From: Phytopseudomonas argentinensis
Lineage (GTDB): Bacteria; Pseudomonadota; Gammaproteobacteria; Pseudomonadales; Pseudomonadaceae
Assembly (NCBI RefSeq): GCF_900113905.1
Contig: NZ_FORC01000004.1
Location: 124,001-188,000, forward strand
Direction: 5' to 3'
DNA: 64,000 bases
This document shows, piece by piece, positions 1-9,264 of this stretch (position 1 is its first letter; every line of letters begins with the position of its first letter). The position numbers and the translations under genes were made by a program. The notes beneath the pieces are model-generated. The model was not told the DNA's origin. It saw nothing but the letters and a program-made list of their open reading frames with translations, and did no database searches.

Positions 1-637
1 TCGGCGCGGTCGCCGCCTTCGCCCTGGTCGCGTTGCTGGCCCGGGCGGCAGGCGGTGGCGCCATCAGCGGCAGTGCGCAGATCATTCTTGCCGGCATCGC
101 CGGCTCCCAGCTGTTCAATGCGCTGACCTCGTTTCTGATCACCAAGTCGGCCAGCGCCGAGCAGGCCCGGGGCATCATGTTTTGGCTGCTCGGCAACCTC
201 AGTGGGGTCAACTGGCAGGATGTACTGCTGGCCGTGCCGATGGCGCTGGCCGGGGTCTTGCTGGTTGCCTGGCATACCCGGGCGCTGGATGCCTTTACCT
301 TTGGCGCCGAGTCGGCGGCCTCCCTGGGCGTGCCGGTGCGTCGTGTAAAGGCCACGTTGATCGCCTGTACCGCCCTGGTCACGGCGGTGATGGTGTCGAT
401 CGTCGGCTCCATCGGTTTCGTCGGCCTGGTGATTCCCCACGCCGCGCGGCTGCTGGTGGGCGCCCGGCATGGCCGGCTGGTGCCGGTTTCGGCGCTGATC
501 GGTGCGGTGTTCCTGATCGCCGCCGATGTGTTGTCGCGTACGGCCATCAAGGGCCAGGTGCTGCCAATCGGCGTGGTGACCGCCCTGGTCGGCGCGCCGG
601 CGTTCGCGGTGATTCTGGTGCGCGGGAGGCGGGCACG

Positions 638-641
<4 letters not shown>
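1..641 (+). CDS. FecCD-family iron/metal-chelate ABC transporter permease (5' end outside window)
   Basis: The reading frame is already open at the left edge, so the true start lies outside and about 213 C-terminal residues are visible. They show alternating hydrophobic helices and the family-typical end (GSIGFVGLVIPHAAR, then VLPIGVVTALVGAP), as in BtuC, FhuB and FecCD permeases. The family forms the inner-membrane channel that brings siderophore-, haem- or cobalamin-bound metal into the cytoplasm with a periplasmic binding protein and an ATPase. The ATPase gene overlaps it directly (ATGA), so the two are co-transcribed. The substrate cannot be read from this fragment. Confidence 0.93.
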
Positions 642-1405
<764 letters not shown>

Positions 1406-1420
1406 CAAGGACGGTTCCCC

Positions 1421-1857
1421 ATGCCCATAGCTTACGCAATCGCTTTTCTGGCCAGCCTGTTGTGCAGCGCTGCCCGGCCGAGGTGCACGAGGTGAAGATG
1501 CTCAACCGCGGTGCCAGCGGGGCGATGGTCTACGAGCCTGAGTTCCTGGCCATCGCCCCAGGGGATAGGGTCAGGTTCATCGCCACCCAGCCGAGCCACA
1601 ACGCCGCCAGCCTGCCTGGCTTCCTGCCTGACGGTGCAGCGCCATTCAAGGGGCGGATCAACGAGGAAATCGAGGTGAGGTTCGACACGCCGGGCTTCTA
1701 TGGCATCCAGTGCATTCCGCACCTGTCCATGGGCATGGTGATGCTGATCCAGGTCGGCGAGCGTCCGATCAGCGAGCTGCAGATACCCGTCTCGCTGCCA
1801 ACACGTGCCAGACAGCGTTTCGAGCAGATCGTCGAGCAGGCGAATTCGGCATACTGA
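1421..1857 (+). pseudogene. Pseudoazurin-like blue copper protein, frameshifted at the signal-peptide junction
   Basis: The ATG at 1421, preceded by AAGGA, opens a signal peptide (MPIAYAIAFLASLLCSAAR), but that frame stops at 1493-1495. The mature cupredoxin continues in the next frame: AEVHEVKMLNRGASGAMV, then SHNAASLPG and QCIPHLSMGM. The last two carry the His, Cys, His and Met type-1 copper ligands of pseudoazurins. One extra G in the GCCCGGCC run at about 1472-1479 would rejoin the frames as ...SAARA|AEVHEV, a good signal-peptidase site. This is therefore a one-base deletion or a sequencing error. Pseudoazurins are periplasmic electron carriers or copper-binding proteins. The gene sits 15 bases after an ABC ATPase gene and just before an MFS gene, probably in one operon. 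Confidence 0.75.
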
Positions 1858-1889
1858 ATGCCTCTTTTTCCGATGAGTGTCGTGCCCTG

Positions 1890-3104
1890 ATGCGCCGAGC
1901 CCTGACCACCCTGACCTCACTGTCTCCCGCTGCGCGCGTGCTGATCCTCAATGGGCTGACGTTCAACTTCGGCTTCTACATGCTGATGCCGTATCTGGCC
2001 GGGCACCTGAGTGAAAACCTCGGGTTGGCTGGCTGGGCCGTTGGCCTGGTACTGGGCATCCGGGTGTTCAGCCAGCAGGGGCTGTTCCTGCTCGGCGGCT
2101 TGCTGGGTGATCGTATCGGTTACCGGCGCGCCATCCTGATCGGCTGCGCGGTGCGTTGCGTCGGCTTCGCGGTGTTCGGCTTTTCCGAGAGTCTCACCGT
2201 GCTGCTGCTGGCTGCCTGCCTGAGCGGTTTCGCCGGCGCACTGTTCACGCCCTGCGCCCAGGCTTACCTGGCCGATGAATGCCAGGACGCCCAGCTGCGC
2301 AAGCAGGCCTTCGCCCTGCACAACATGGCGAGCACCGCCGGCATGCTTATCGGCCCGTTGGCCGGTCTGCTATTTATCAGCGTGGATTTCTCGGTGACCG
2401 GCAGCGTATCGGCCGGTCTGTTTCTGATCATGACGCTGGTGCAGTGGCGCTTTCTGCCGCTCAAGGATCTGGTCTCGGGCGAGCAGCCGGTAACCATGCT
2501 GCGCCAGTGCCTGGATATGCTCCAGCAGTGGCCCTTCCTGCGTTTCGCCCTGCTGGCGGCGGCCTATCCGCTGTTGTTCCATCCGCTGTACCTGGCGGTG
2601 CCAGCCTATAGCCACGCCTACGGCGGTGGGCAGGAATGGATCACCCAGGTGTTCGTGATCACCGCAGTGGTCGGCGTGCTGCTGCAGATGCCGGCCAGCA
2701 GCCTGCGCCAGCGTTGGCTGAGCGAAGGGCAGAGCATGGGCATCGGTCTGGCACTGATGGCAGCCAGCTACGGCCTGCTCGCCGAGCCGCTGGTCAGCGT
2801 GCTGGGTGGGCATCTGGCCGTGCAGATCATGGCTGCACTGTTCAGCCTTGGCAGCCTGCTGGTGCTGCCGCTGCTGTCGGCCCATGTGCCCCATTACGCC
2901 AAGCGTGGCCAGTTGGCTGCCTATTACGGATTCTTCGCCGGGGTGGGCGGTTTGGTGGCGTTGCTCAGCAACGTGCTGATCGGCCGCTTCCTGCCGGCCG
3001 ATCAGCCGCCGCCGCAACTCCTGTGGTGGGCGTTGATGGGCATCGGCATGACGGCGGCATTCAGTCTTTGCTGGCATATGAGTTCAATCAAGGAGCAATC
3101 GTGA
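1890..3104 (+). CDS. Major facilitator superfamily transporter
   Basis: A 404-residue inner-membrane protein with about 12 hydrophobic segments. The MFS loop 2-3 motif is seen as GGLLGDRIGYRR near residues 65-80. The compact architecture resembles MdtH/YceL-like drug or metabolite exporters, but I cannot name a substrate. The chosen ATG lies 32 bases after the cupredoxin stop; the frame is open further upstream but has no better start there and only a weak ribosome-binding site. Its stop overlaps the GTG start of the porin gene that follows. An exporter beside a metal-chelate importer could recycle a metallophore, which is inference only. Confidence 0.85.
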   Translation: MRRALTTLTSLSPAARVLILNGLTFNFGFYMLMPYLAGHLSENLGLAGWAVGLVLGIRVFSQQGLFLLGGLLGDRIGYRRAILIGCAVRCVGFAVFGFSESLTVLLLAACLSGFAGALFTPCAQAYLADECQDAQLRKQAFALHNMASTAGMLIGPLAGLLFISVDFSVTGSVSAGLFLIMTLVQWRFLPLKDLVSGEQPVTMLRQCLDMLQQWPFLRFALLAAAYPLLFHPLYLAVPAYSHAYGGGQEWITQVFVITAVVGVLLQMPASSLRQRWLSEGQSMGIGLALMAASYGLLAEPLVSVLGGHLAVQIMAALFSLGSLLVLPLLSAHVPHYAKRGQLAAYYGFFAGVGGLVALLSNVLIGRFLPADQPPPQLLWWALMGIGMTAAFSLCWHMSSIKEQS

Positions 3105-4456
3105 ACAGATCATCTCTGGGGTTTCTGGCCCTGACGGCATGCTGCGTTTCGCCCCAGGTGTTTGCAGCGGGCGACGCGCAAGCCAAGAGCGCCGGCTTTA
3201 TCGACGACGCCACCTGGAGTCTGGTCAACCGCAGCGTGTACGAGAATCGCGATTACCGAAATGGTGGACGCAGCAATGGCGCTCGCAACGCCTACAAACC
3301 CCGTGACAGCCGCAACGGTTATGCCGAGGAGTGGGGCTACGGCATGCAGGGCGAGGTGAAGTCCGGGTTCACCCAAGGCACCGTGGGTTTCGGCCTCGAT
3401 GGCCATCTTTATCTGTCACAGAAGCTCGATGGCGGCGGCGGACGGGCCGGCAAGATGCGGCATATGCCAGTGGACAACGAGGGCTACGATCAGAACGAGG
3501 TTGCGCGAGGTGGCGCAGCCGTCAAAGCGCGACTGTCATCGACCTGGGTACGCTACGGGGAGCAACGGGTGAAGACGCCGATCTTTTCCTCGTCCGACAG
3601 CCGCCTGCTGCCGGAAACCCACACCGGCTGGTTTCTCGACAGCCGCGAGATCGACAATCTGGTATTCACCGGTGGGCATTTCACCGGCTCGGCGGATCGC
3701 AATTCGCGCAGCAACAACAACCCACTGATCATCAACTACGCAGACCCCGGCAGGCCGTTGGGCAACGCCTTCAGTTTCGTCGGTGGCACCTACAGCGGCG
3801 TGCCGGCACTGTCGCTGAGCCTCTATGGCGGTGAGCTGGAAGACAGCTGGCGTACCGGTTACCTGGGTGTCAACTACGTCCATGCCTTGAGTGACAGGCG
3901 AGCGCTGAGCGCCGATCTCAATCTCTACCGCAGCAGCGATATCGGCCAGGCGCTGGCCGGTCGGGTGTCCAACACCACCGCCAGCTTGCTGCTCGGTTAC
4001 AGCGAAGGCTTTCACAAGCTTGCCCTGGGCTACCAGAAGGTCGATGGCGACAGCCCCTTCGATTACGTGACCCGGGGGGCCATCTGGCTGGGCAATGCCG
4101 TGCAGCTCTCCGACTTCAACGCGCCCAACGAGCAATCCTGGCAGCTGGCCTACACCTACGACATGGCCGGTGTCGGTGTGCCCGGGCTCAGCGCCGGCGC
4201 CGCCTATGTACGCGGCAGCGGCATCGATGGCAGCGACGTGGACCCGGACGGCAGCTACGCCTGGCTGGGCTACGGCAAGGGTGGCAAGCATTGGGAGCGT
4301 GATCTGCACCTGCGTTATGTGCTGCAGTCCGGGGCCCTGAAGGGGCTCAATGTGCTGCTGCGCCAGAGCGTGCACCGTGGCAACGCGGCCCAGGCCGAAG
4401 GCGACACGGATCAGCTGCGCCTGGCGGTCGAATACCCTCTGACCGGCCGCTTCTGA
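3101..4456 (+). CDS. OprD-family outer-membrane porin
   Basis: 451 residues starting at a GTG with AGGAG upstream, overlapping the preceding MFS stop by four bases. It has a signal peptide ending VFA|A. The mature start AGFIDDATWSLVNRSVYENRDY is the typical opening of OprD/Opd/Occ porins, split here by residues 20-45. Repeated amphipathic beta strands follow, and the C-terminus ends in Phe (EYPLTGRF), as expected for BAM-inserted barrels. The family forms 18-stranded substrate-specific channels for amino acids, carboxylates or small peptides in Pseudomonas. The substrate of this paralogue is unknown. Its place after an ABC/MFS set suggests that it feeds the same pathway. Confidence 0.92.
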   Translation: MNRSSLGFLALTACCVSPQVFAAGDAQAKSAGFIDDATWSLVNRSVYENRDYRNGGRSNGARNAYKPRDSRNGYAEEWGYGMQGEVKSGFTQGTVGFGLDGHLYLSQKLDGGGGRAGKMRHMPVDNEGYDQNEVARGGAAVKARLSSTWVRYGEQRVKTPIFSSSDSRLLPETHTGWFLDSREIDNLVFTGGHFTGSADRNSRSNNNPLIINYADPGRPLGNAFSFVGGTYSGVPALSLSLYGGELEDSWRTGYLGVNYVHALSDRRALSADLNLYRSSDIGQALAGRVSNTTASLLLGYSEGFHKLALGYQKVDGDSPFDYVTRGAIWLGNAVQLSDFNAPNEQSWQLAYTYDMAGVGVPGLSAGAAYVRGSGIDGSDVDPDGSYAWLGYGKGGKHWERDLHLRYVLQSGALKGLNVLLRQSVHRGNAAQAEGDTDQLRLAVEYPLTGRF

Positions 4457-4488
4457 ATGATCGGCTAGGCTGACGAACCCGATAGCGA

Positions 4489-4878
4489 GTGGATACCCCG
4501 TTGCGCTCGATCACTACCGTCCTGTTGCTCTGCCTGAGCCTGTCGGCCCAGGCGGCTTTTACCTTGCCGGGCGACGCGATGCGCTGCACCCGCAGCGCGA
4601 TGCTGCTCAACTGCACGGATCGTCTCGGCAATCACTACGGCATCGTTCAGCAGGGCAATGACACCCTGATGCGCGGCTTCGACGTGATCAGCGGCTTGAG
4701 CTGGTCGCAGAACAGCACCACCTATGGCCGGTTGCAGCTGTTCACCGGTGTCAGTGCCGACGGGCAGGTGTGGTTCGGCTCCAGCCGGCGGATCGGCTGG
4801 AACGTGGTCAGCCGGCTGTCCAGCTCCCAGGGGGATCGCGACCGGGTCAATTGCAACCGCCTGAGTGGGTGCCGCTGA
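4489..4878 (+). CDS. Small secreted protein of unknown function
   Basis: 129 residues from a GTG start, with TTG at 4501 as an alternative. The first about 22 residues form a signal peptide (VLLLCLSLSAQA|AF). The mature part has four cysteines in two pairs (RCT/NCT and NCN/GCR), which suggests two disulfide bonds in the periplasm or outside the cell. No domain is recognised. It lies 32 bases after the porin gene on the same strand and could be the last gene of that cluster. Its stop overlaps an inverted repeat (CTGACCC at 4875-4881, GGGTCAG at 4893-4899) shared with the converging MscS gene. Confidence 0.6.
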   Translation: MDTPLRSITTVLLLCLSLSAQAAFTLPGDAMRCTRSAMLLNCTDRLGNHYGIVQQGNDTLMRGFDVISGLSWSQNSTTYGRLQLFTGVSADGQVWFGSSRRIGWNVVSRLSSSQGDRDRVNCNRLSGCR

Positions 4879-4895
4879 CCCATCACCTGAGGGGG

Positions 4896-6029
4896 TCAGC
4901 TGAAGCGCGGCAGGCGCTGCTCCTGATCGTCCATCTCATGCTCCTGCTGCGGCAGACCGGCCACCTTCAGCGTCGGCATGCGTTCACCGACCAGGCGCAG
5001 GTCGCGGCGCGGCAGGGCGAAGCGTACATCCAGTTCGCGTAGCGCATCGAGCAGCTGCAGGTTGATCTCCTGCTGGATGTCCATGTACTGGTTGTAGTCC
5101 GAGCTCTGCACGATATAGACCACCTCGAAGGTCAGCTGGCTCTCGTCGAAGCCCAGGAAATGGGCACGGTCGAATTTGGTTTTCGGCGTTGCGCGAATAA
5201 TCTCGCCGACCCGCTCCGAGACCTGGCGAACCTTGTCGCTCGGCGTGTCATAGCTGATACCGAACTTGAACACGATGCGTCGGGTGTCCATGCGCTTGTA
5301 GTTGTGCACGATCTGGCGCAACAGGTCGGCGTTGGCGCAGACCACCTGCTCGCCGCTGAGGCTACGGATGCGCGTGGTCTTCAGGCCGATATGCTCGATG
5401 CTACCGGCCACTTCGCCGAATACCACGAAATCGCCGATCTCGAAGGGCTTGTCGACGCCGATCGACAGCGAGGCGAACACGTCGCTCAGTACCGTCTGCA
5501 CCGCCAGCGCCACGGCGATGCCACCAACTCCAAGACTGGCCACCAGGGCGGTGATGTCGACGCCCAGGTTGGCGAGAATCGACAGCAGCATCACCGACCA
5601 CACGACGATCAGCACCATGATGCTGATGATGGTGGTCATTACCGGGTTATAGCCGCTACCGCCGTGCTTGCCGACCACCAGGCTGCGCGACCAGAGGCGC
5701 ACCCCGGTGTCCACCCACAGGGCGATCTGCAGCGCCAGGGCAACGAACCAGGTGTGGCTCAGCGCGGCCTGCCAACTGCCGGGCAGGTCCGGCAGGCGCA
5801 GGGCCAGCAGCAGCGAGAAGGCCAGGAGCAGCGTACGGTTGGTTCGGCCGACCACCACCGCGACGAAATGCTGCCAATTGCCGTCCTGACCCTTGGACCA
5901 GGTGGTCAGCCGCTTGTGAACGATGCCGACCAGTGTGCGTAGCACGGTATAGATCACGGCGGTTGCCGCCACCACGATACCGATAGCGATCCACAAGTCG
6001 CGATCGAGCCACATGTTCCACTGTTCCAT
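4896..6029 (-). CDS. Mechanosensitive ion channel, MscS family
   Basis: 377 residues. The ATG at 6029 (MEQWNMWLDRDLW) is chosen because AGGAG lies just upstream. About four membrane segments occupy residues 10-140, followed by the Gly/Ala-rich pore helix (VASLGVGGIAVALAVQT, about 147-170) and the MscS beta domain (KPFEIGDFV, then TRIRSLSGEQVVCANADLL). The family opens on membrane tension during hypo-osmotic shock. It has extra N-terminal helices compared with E. coli MscS, as in YnaI/YbdG-like channels. It is transcribed alone and converges with the small secreted-protein gene. Confidence 0.93.
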   Translation of the reverse strand: MEQWNMWLDRDLWIAIGIVVAATAVIYTVLRTLVGIVHKRLTTWSKGQDGNWQHFVAVVVGRTNRTLLLAFSLLLALRLPDLPGSWQAALSHTWFVALALQIALWVDTGVRLWSRSLVVGKHGGSGYNPVMTTIISIMVLIVVWSVMLLSILANLGVDITALVASLGVGGIAVALAVQTVLSDVFASLSIGVDKPFEIGDFVVFGEVAGSIEHIGLKTTRIRSLSGEQVVCANADLLRQIVHNYKRMDTRRIVFKFGISYDTPSDKVRQVSERVGEIIRATPKTKFDRAHFLGFDESQLTFEVVYIVQSSDYNQYMDIQQEINLQLLDALRELDVRFALPRRDLRLVGERMPTLKVAGLPQQEHEMDDQEQRLPRFS

Positions 6030-6125
6030 TCGGGGTCTCCTGAAAAAGCCAATACAGTTTTCTGTAGGCCTCAGGGCGCAGAAGTTCAGGTCAATGGCCT
6101 GACGGTGAGCACGATTGGGTCGCTT

Positions 6126-6150
6126 GGCATGCGACAGCCTGTCGCATGCC
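6126..6150. repeat. 25-bp interrupted palindrome upstream of the MscS gene
   Basis: Two perfect 12-base arms (GGCATGCGACAG and CTGTCGCATGCC) are separated by one base. A second palindrome, CATGCCGGCATG at 6145-6156, overlaps its right arm. No T-run follows on either strand, so it does not look like an intrinsic terminator. It lies about 100 bases upstream of the MscS start on the minus strand and about 170 bases upstream of a small plus-strand ORF, where it could be an operator. Confidence 0.55.
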
Positions 6151-6316
6151 GGCATGTAACTGTTGCAGAGCTGAGCTATGGTGTAAGCGTGATCTGTAGG
6201 CGAGCGCTCATGGCTGTGAGTGGTGCCGGGTAGTGGTCACCCGCTTCTGCTGCCGCAGCTTGTGCGGCGCGGTTCACCCTGATGCGGGCACCAAGCCTGT
6301 CCGCCTGGAGAATGAC

Positions 6317-6409
6317 GTGGCCCTCTATAGCCTTGATCTGCTGCTGATCCTGTTCGTGGTTACCCTGCTGTTCACTGCCTTGCCGATCATTCTCATGCGC
6401 AGCCTCTAG
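6317..6409 (+). CDS. Putative 30-residue single-pass membrane protein
   Basis: A GTG start with GGAG six bases upstream opens a short frame (VALYSLDLLLILFVV, then TLLFTALPIILMRSL) that is almost one continuous transmembrane helix ending in a positively charged tail. This composition is typical of small regulatory membrane proteins. An ATG at 6312 in another frame gives only 11 residues. It occupies the otherwise empty 397-base stretch between two minus-strand genes. I do not recognise the family, and comparative conservation would be needed to confirm it. Confidence 0.4.
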   Translation: MALYSLDLLLILFVVTLLFTALPIILMRSL

Positions 6410-6426
6410 CAGCAGAGGCGGGCGGC

Positions 6427-6834
6427 TCAGCTGGCTATGGCCTGGCCCAGCAACTGACGAAAGCTTTCGGGTTGTACGTCGCGAATCAGCAGCAGGGCGC
6501 CCACCGTGCGTGCTGGTGTGTTGGGGAGCGCCTGTGCCGGGATGGCGATGCTCAGTTGCGCCTGCCAGGCCTGCAGCAGCGTGATGGGGTCGCCATCGTC
6601 AGGCAGCAGTCTGTCGATATGCACCTCGACGCCCATGCGCGACGCCAGCCGCGCCGATTGGCGCAGCAACATTTCGGCCATCTCATGTTGCTCGACCGGC
6701 GTGGCAGCCTGGTAGCGCGCCAGCCAGGCGCTCATTGGCTTGCGGCATAGCGCCGAGGGGCTGCGCACGTGCTGCAGCAGACAGTAGGCAGCACCGACCA
6801 GCGCGATGGTTACGGCGGTGAAAAACAGTTCCAT
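6427..6834 (-). CDS. Hypothetical protein with one N-terminal membrane segment
   Basis: 135 residues. Residues 2-22 (ELFFTAVTIALVGAAYCLLQH) form a hydrophobic helix. The rest is a soluble, Ala/Leu-rich domain with an amphipathic stretch (PVEQHEMAEMLLRQSARLASR). No cysteine pairs, metal motifs or catalytic signatures are apparent, and I do not recognise the family. It is transcribed alone. About 210 bases separate it from the oxidoreductase gene, and that stretch holds only a weak GC-rich hairpin near 7021-7040. Confidence 0.7.
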   Translation of the reverse strand: MELFFTAVTIALVGAAYCLLQHVRSPSALCRKPMSAWLARYQAATPVEQHEMAEMLLRQSARLASRMGVEVHIDRLLPDDGDPITLLQAWQAQLSIAIPAQALPNTPARTVGALLLIRDVQPESFRQLLGQAIAS

Positions 6835-7046
6835 CCTGGCTCCGACGCAGAGACACGGTCAGCCCGGCGGGCTGCATGGCGGCGAAACTAACCGAATGGC
6901 CCAGCAGCCTCAAGCAATTTAATGGCTATTGGCCATCCCTTGTTCTGGTGCTGGCGAGAAACGCTGTTCGAGCGAGCGGCCACGATCAACGAGCCGGATA
7001 TCCTAGGGGGGCGTCGAGAAGGGCGGCCTGGCGACCGCCCCTCACC

Positions 7047-8051
7047 TCAGACCTTGAGTACCAGCTTGCCGAAGTTCTCCCCCTTGAACAGTTTCAGCAG
7101 GCTTTCCGGAAAGGTTTCCAGGCCCTCGACGATGTGCTCCCTGGACTTGACCTTGCCTTCTGCCAGCCAGCCACCGATTTCTGCCGCCGCACTGGCGAAG
7201 TTGGCGGCATGATCCATTACTACGAAGCCTTCCATGCGCGCGCGGTTGACCAGCAGCGACAGGTAATTGGCCGGGCCCTTGACCGCCTCCTTGTTGTTGT
7301 ACTGGCTGATCGCTCCACAGATGACGATACGCGCCTTGGGCGCCAGGCGGCCGAGGACGGCATCCAGGGTGTCGCCGCCGACGTTGTCGAAATACACGTC
7401 AACGCCCTTGGGGCATTCGCGCTTGAGCGCTTCAGGCAGGTCTTCGCTTTTGTAGTCGATGGCCGCATCGAAGCCCAGCTCGTCGGTGAGGTAGGCGCAT
7501 TTCTCCTTGCCGCCGGCGATGCCGATTACACGGCAGCCCTTAAGCTTGGCGATCTGCCCGGCAATGCTGCCCACTGCACCCGCCGCACCGGACAGCACCA
7601 CGGTGTCACCGGCTTTCGGCGCGCCTACATCCAGCAGGGCGAAATAGGCGGTCATGCCGGTCATGCCGAGGGCTGACAGATACACCGGCAGCGGTGCGCG
7701 CTTGGGGTCGACCTTGTAGAAGCCCTTGGGCTCGCCGAGAAAATAGTCCTGCACGCCCAGCGCGCCGTTGACGTGATCACCCACGTTGTAATCCGGGTGC
7801 TTGGAGGCCACCACTTCACCGACGCCCAGCGCACGCATCACGTCGCCCAGGCCCACCGGTGCGATATAGGACTTGCCTTCGTTCATCCAGCCGCGCATGG
7901 CCGGGTCCAGCGACAGGTAGAGGTTCTTGACCAGAATCTGCCCATTGCCCGGTTCGCCGAGCGGCTTTTCCACGTAATCGAACGTTTCGCGGCTGACCAT
8001 GCCGGTCGGGCGTTTGGCGAGCAGGAACTGGCGGTTGAGCTGAGTGGACAT
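7047..8051 (-). CDS. NADP-dependent oxidoreductase, medium-chain dehydrogenase/reductase family
   Basis: 334 residues from ATG 8051, chosen because GGAGG lies just upstream. The protein matches the zinc-independent leukotriene-B4 dehydrogenase/CurA/YncB group: N-terminal NRQFLLAKRPTGMV, the substrate-side motif LSLDPAMRGWM, and the Rossmann glycine motif GAAGAVGS at about residues 150-160. Members reduce double bonds of alpha,beta-unsaturated carbonyls with NADPH. Catalytic zinc ligands are absent, as expected for the group. It stands alone, divergent from the sodium-symporter-family gene, so there is no context for its substrate. Confidence 0.92.
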   Translation of the reverse strand: MSTQLNRQFLLAKRPTGMVSRETFDYVEKPLGEPGNGQILVKNLYLSLDPAMRGWMNEGKSYIAPVGLGDVMRALGVGEVVASKHPDYNVGDHVNGALGVQDYFLGEPKGFYKVDPKRAPLPVYLSALGMTGMTAYFALLDVGAPKAGDTVVLSGAAGAVGSIAGQIAKLKGCRVIGIAGGKEKCAYLTDELGFDAAIDYKSEDLPEALKRECPKGVDVYFDNVGGDTLDAVLGRLAPKARIVICGAISQYNNKEAVKGPANYLSLLVNRARMEGFVVMDHAANFASAAAEIGGWLAEGKVKSREHIVEGLETFPESLLKLFKGENFGKLVLKV

Positions 8052-8245
8052 GGGTATCCTCCGTTGAAATAAGCTGTGGTGATAATCTTCGGCCTGCGCT
8101 TGGACAAGGATGTCGCAGTGGCCGAATGTCTGCCGATCCATTGAACTGATGGGGCAAGGTTAGCCGCCGCATTCGCACGCGAAGCGACAATTGCCCGCTA
8201 CAGTGTGGACCACGATCATGGAAGTCTGACCACGCCGAGGTAGCG

Positions 8246-9139
8246 ATGACTGCAAGTCCCTTGCTGAGTGTGTTTCTTCCCCTGGCCCTGGGCATCATCA
8301 TGCTCGGCCTGGGCCTGTCGCTGACCCTGGCGGATTTCGCCCGTGTGGTGAAGTATCCCAAGCCGGTGTTGATCGGGCTGTTTTGCCAGTTGCTGCTACT
8401 GCCGCTGGTATGTTTCTTCATGGTTCAGGCGTTCGGTCTGGCGCCGGCGCTGGCCGTTGGCATGATGCTGCTGGCCGCCTCGCCCGGCGGCACCTCCGCC
8501 AACCTGTACAGCCACCTGGCCCATGGCGACGTGGCGTTGAACATTACCCTGACCGCGGTGAACTCGGTGGTCGCGGTGCTGACCATGCCCTTTATCGTCA
8601 ACCTGTCGCTGGCCTACTTCATGGAAGGCGATCAGGCGATCCCGCTGCAGTTCGCCAAGGTGGTGCAGGTGTTCGCCATCGTGCTGGGGCCGGTGGCCAT
8701 CGGCATGTTCCTGCGCAGCCGCTTTCCCGGTTTCGCCCTGCGCATGGAAAACCCGGTGAAGATCATTTCCGCCCTGTTCCTGTTGCTGATCATCGTACTG
8801 GCGCTGGTCAAGGATTGGCAGACGGTGCTCGATTACGCGCCGGTGGTGGGGGCTGCAGCGTTGGCCTTCAACCTGCTGAGCCTGGCGGTGGGCTACCTCG
8901 TGCCGCGCCTGCTCAAGCTGAGCCTGCGCCAGGCCATCGCCATCGGCATGGAGATCGGTATCCACAATGGCACCCTGGCCATTGCCCTGGCGTTGAGCCC
9001 GGTGTTGCTCAACAACAGCACCATGGCGATTCCCGCAGCGCTGTACAGCATCATCATGTTCTTCACCGCCGCGGCGTTTGGCTGGTGGGTGAACGCGGCC
9101 CATGGCAAGCAGTTGAGGGCCGAGACCCGTCATGGCTGA
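8246..9139 (+). CDS. Bile acid:sodium symporter (BASS) family transporter
   Basis: 297 residues with about nine or ten hydrophobic segments. The family signature around MMLLAASPGGTSANLYSHLAHGD (split here; residues 73-95) and the later EIGIHNGTLAIALA segment contain the conserved polar residues of the two crossed helices that bind sodium. Bacterial members import organic anions such as pantoate, pyruvate or taurocholate-like acids. The substrate here is unknown. The ATG has a weak GAGG upstream. A dispersed hairpin repeat follows the stop codon. Confidence 0.88.
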   Translation: MTASPLLSVFLPLALGIIMLGLGLSLTLADFARVVKYPKPVLIGLFCQLLLLPLVCFFMVQAFGLAPALAVGMMLLAASPGGTSANLYSHLAHGDVALNITLTAVNSVVAVLTMPFIVNLSLAYFMEGDQAIPLQFAKVVQVFAIVLGPVAIGMFLRSRFPGFALRMENPVKIISALFLLLIIVLALVKDWQTVLDYAPVVGAAALAFNLLSLAVGYLVPRLLKLSLRQAIAIGMEIGIHNGTLAIALALSPVLLNNSTMAIPAALYSIIMFFTAAAFGWWVNAAHGKQLRAETRHG

Positions 9140-9169
9140 TTCAAGCAGGAGCGGCCGTTCACTGATCCA

Positions 9170-9224
9170 CTGTGGGAGCACGCCATGCGCGGAAAAAAAT
9201 CGCGGGCATGGTTCGCTCCCACAG
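9170..9224. repeat. REP-like dispersed hairpin repeat, full copy
   Basis: Outer arms CTGTGGGAGC (9170-9179) and GCTCCCACAG (9215-9224) are a perfect 10-base inverted repeat. Inside them are a CCATGCGCG-like arm, an A-run and CGCGGGCATGG. A half copy recurs at 56456-56496. This 'TGTGGGAGC...GGCATGG' pattern is a familiar Pseudomonas intergenic element. It lies between two converging genes, where it could also stabilise the 3' ends of their transcripts. Confidence 0.75.
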
Positions 9225-9264
9225 GCGGGGCGCCTTACGTCCACTCCCGCCCAATACCATAGGC

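Noticed and set aside
182..637. Upstream extension of the ABC ATPase frame
   Set aside because: The first 152 codons only read the permease gene in another phase. The family start is the ATG at 638.
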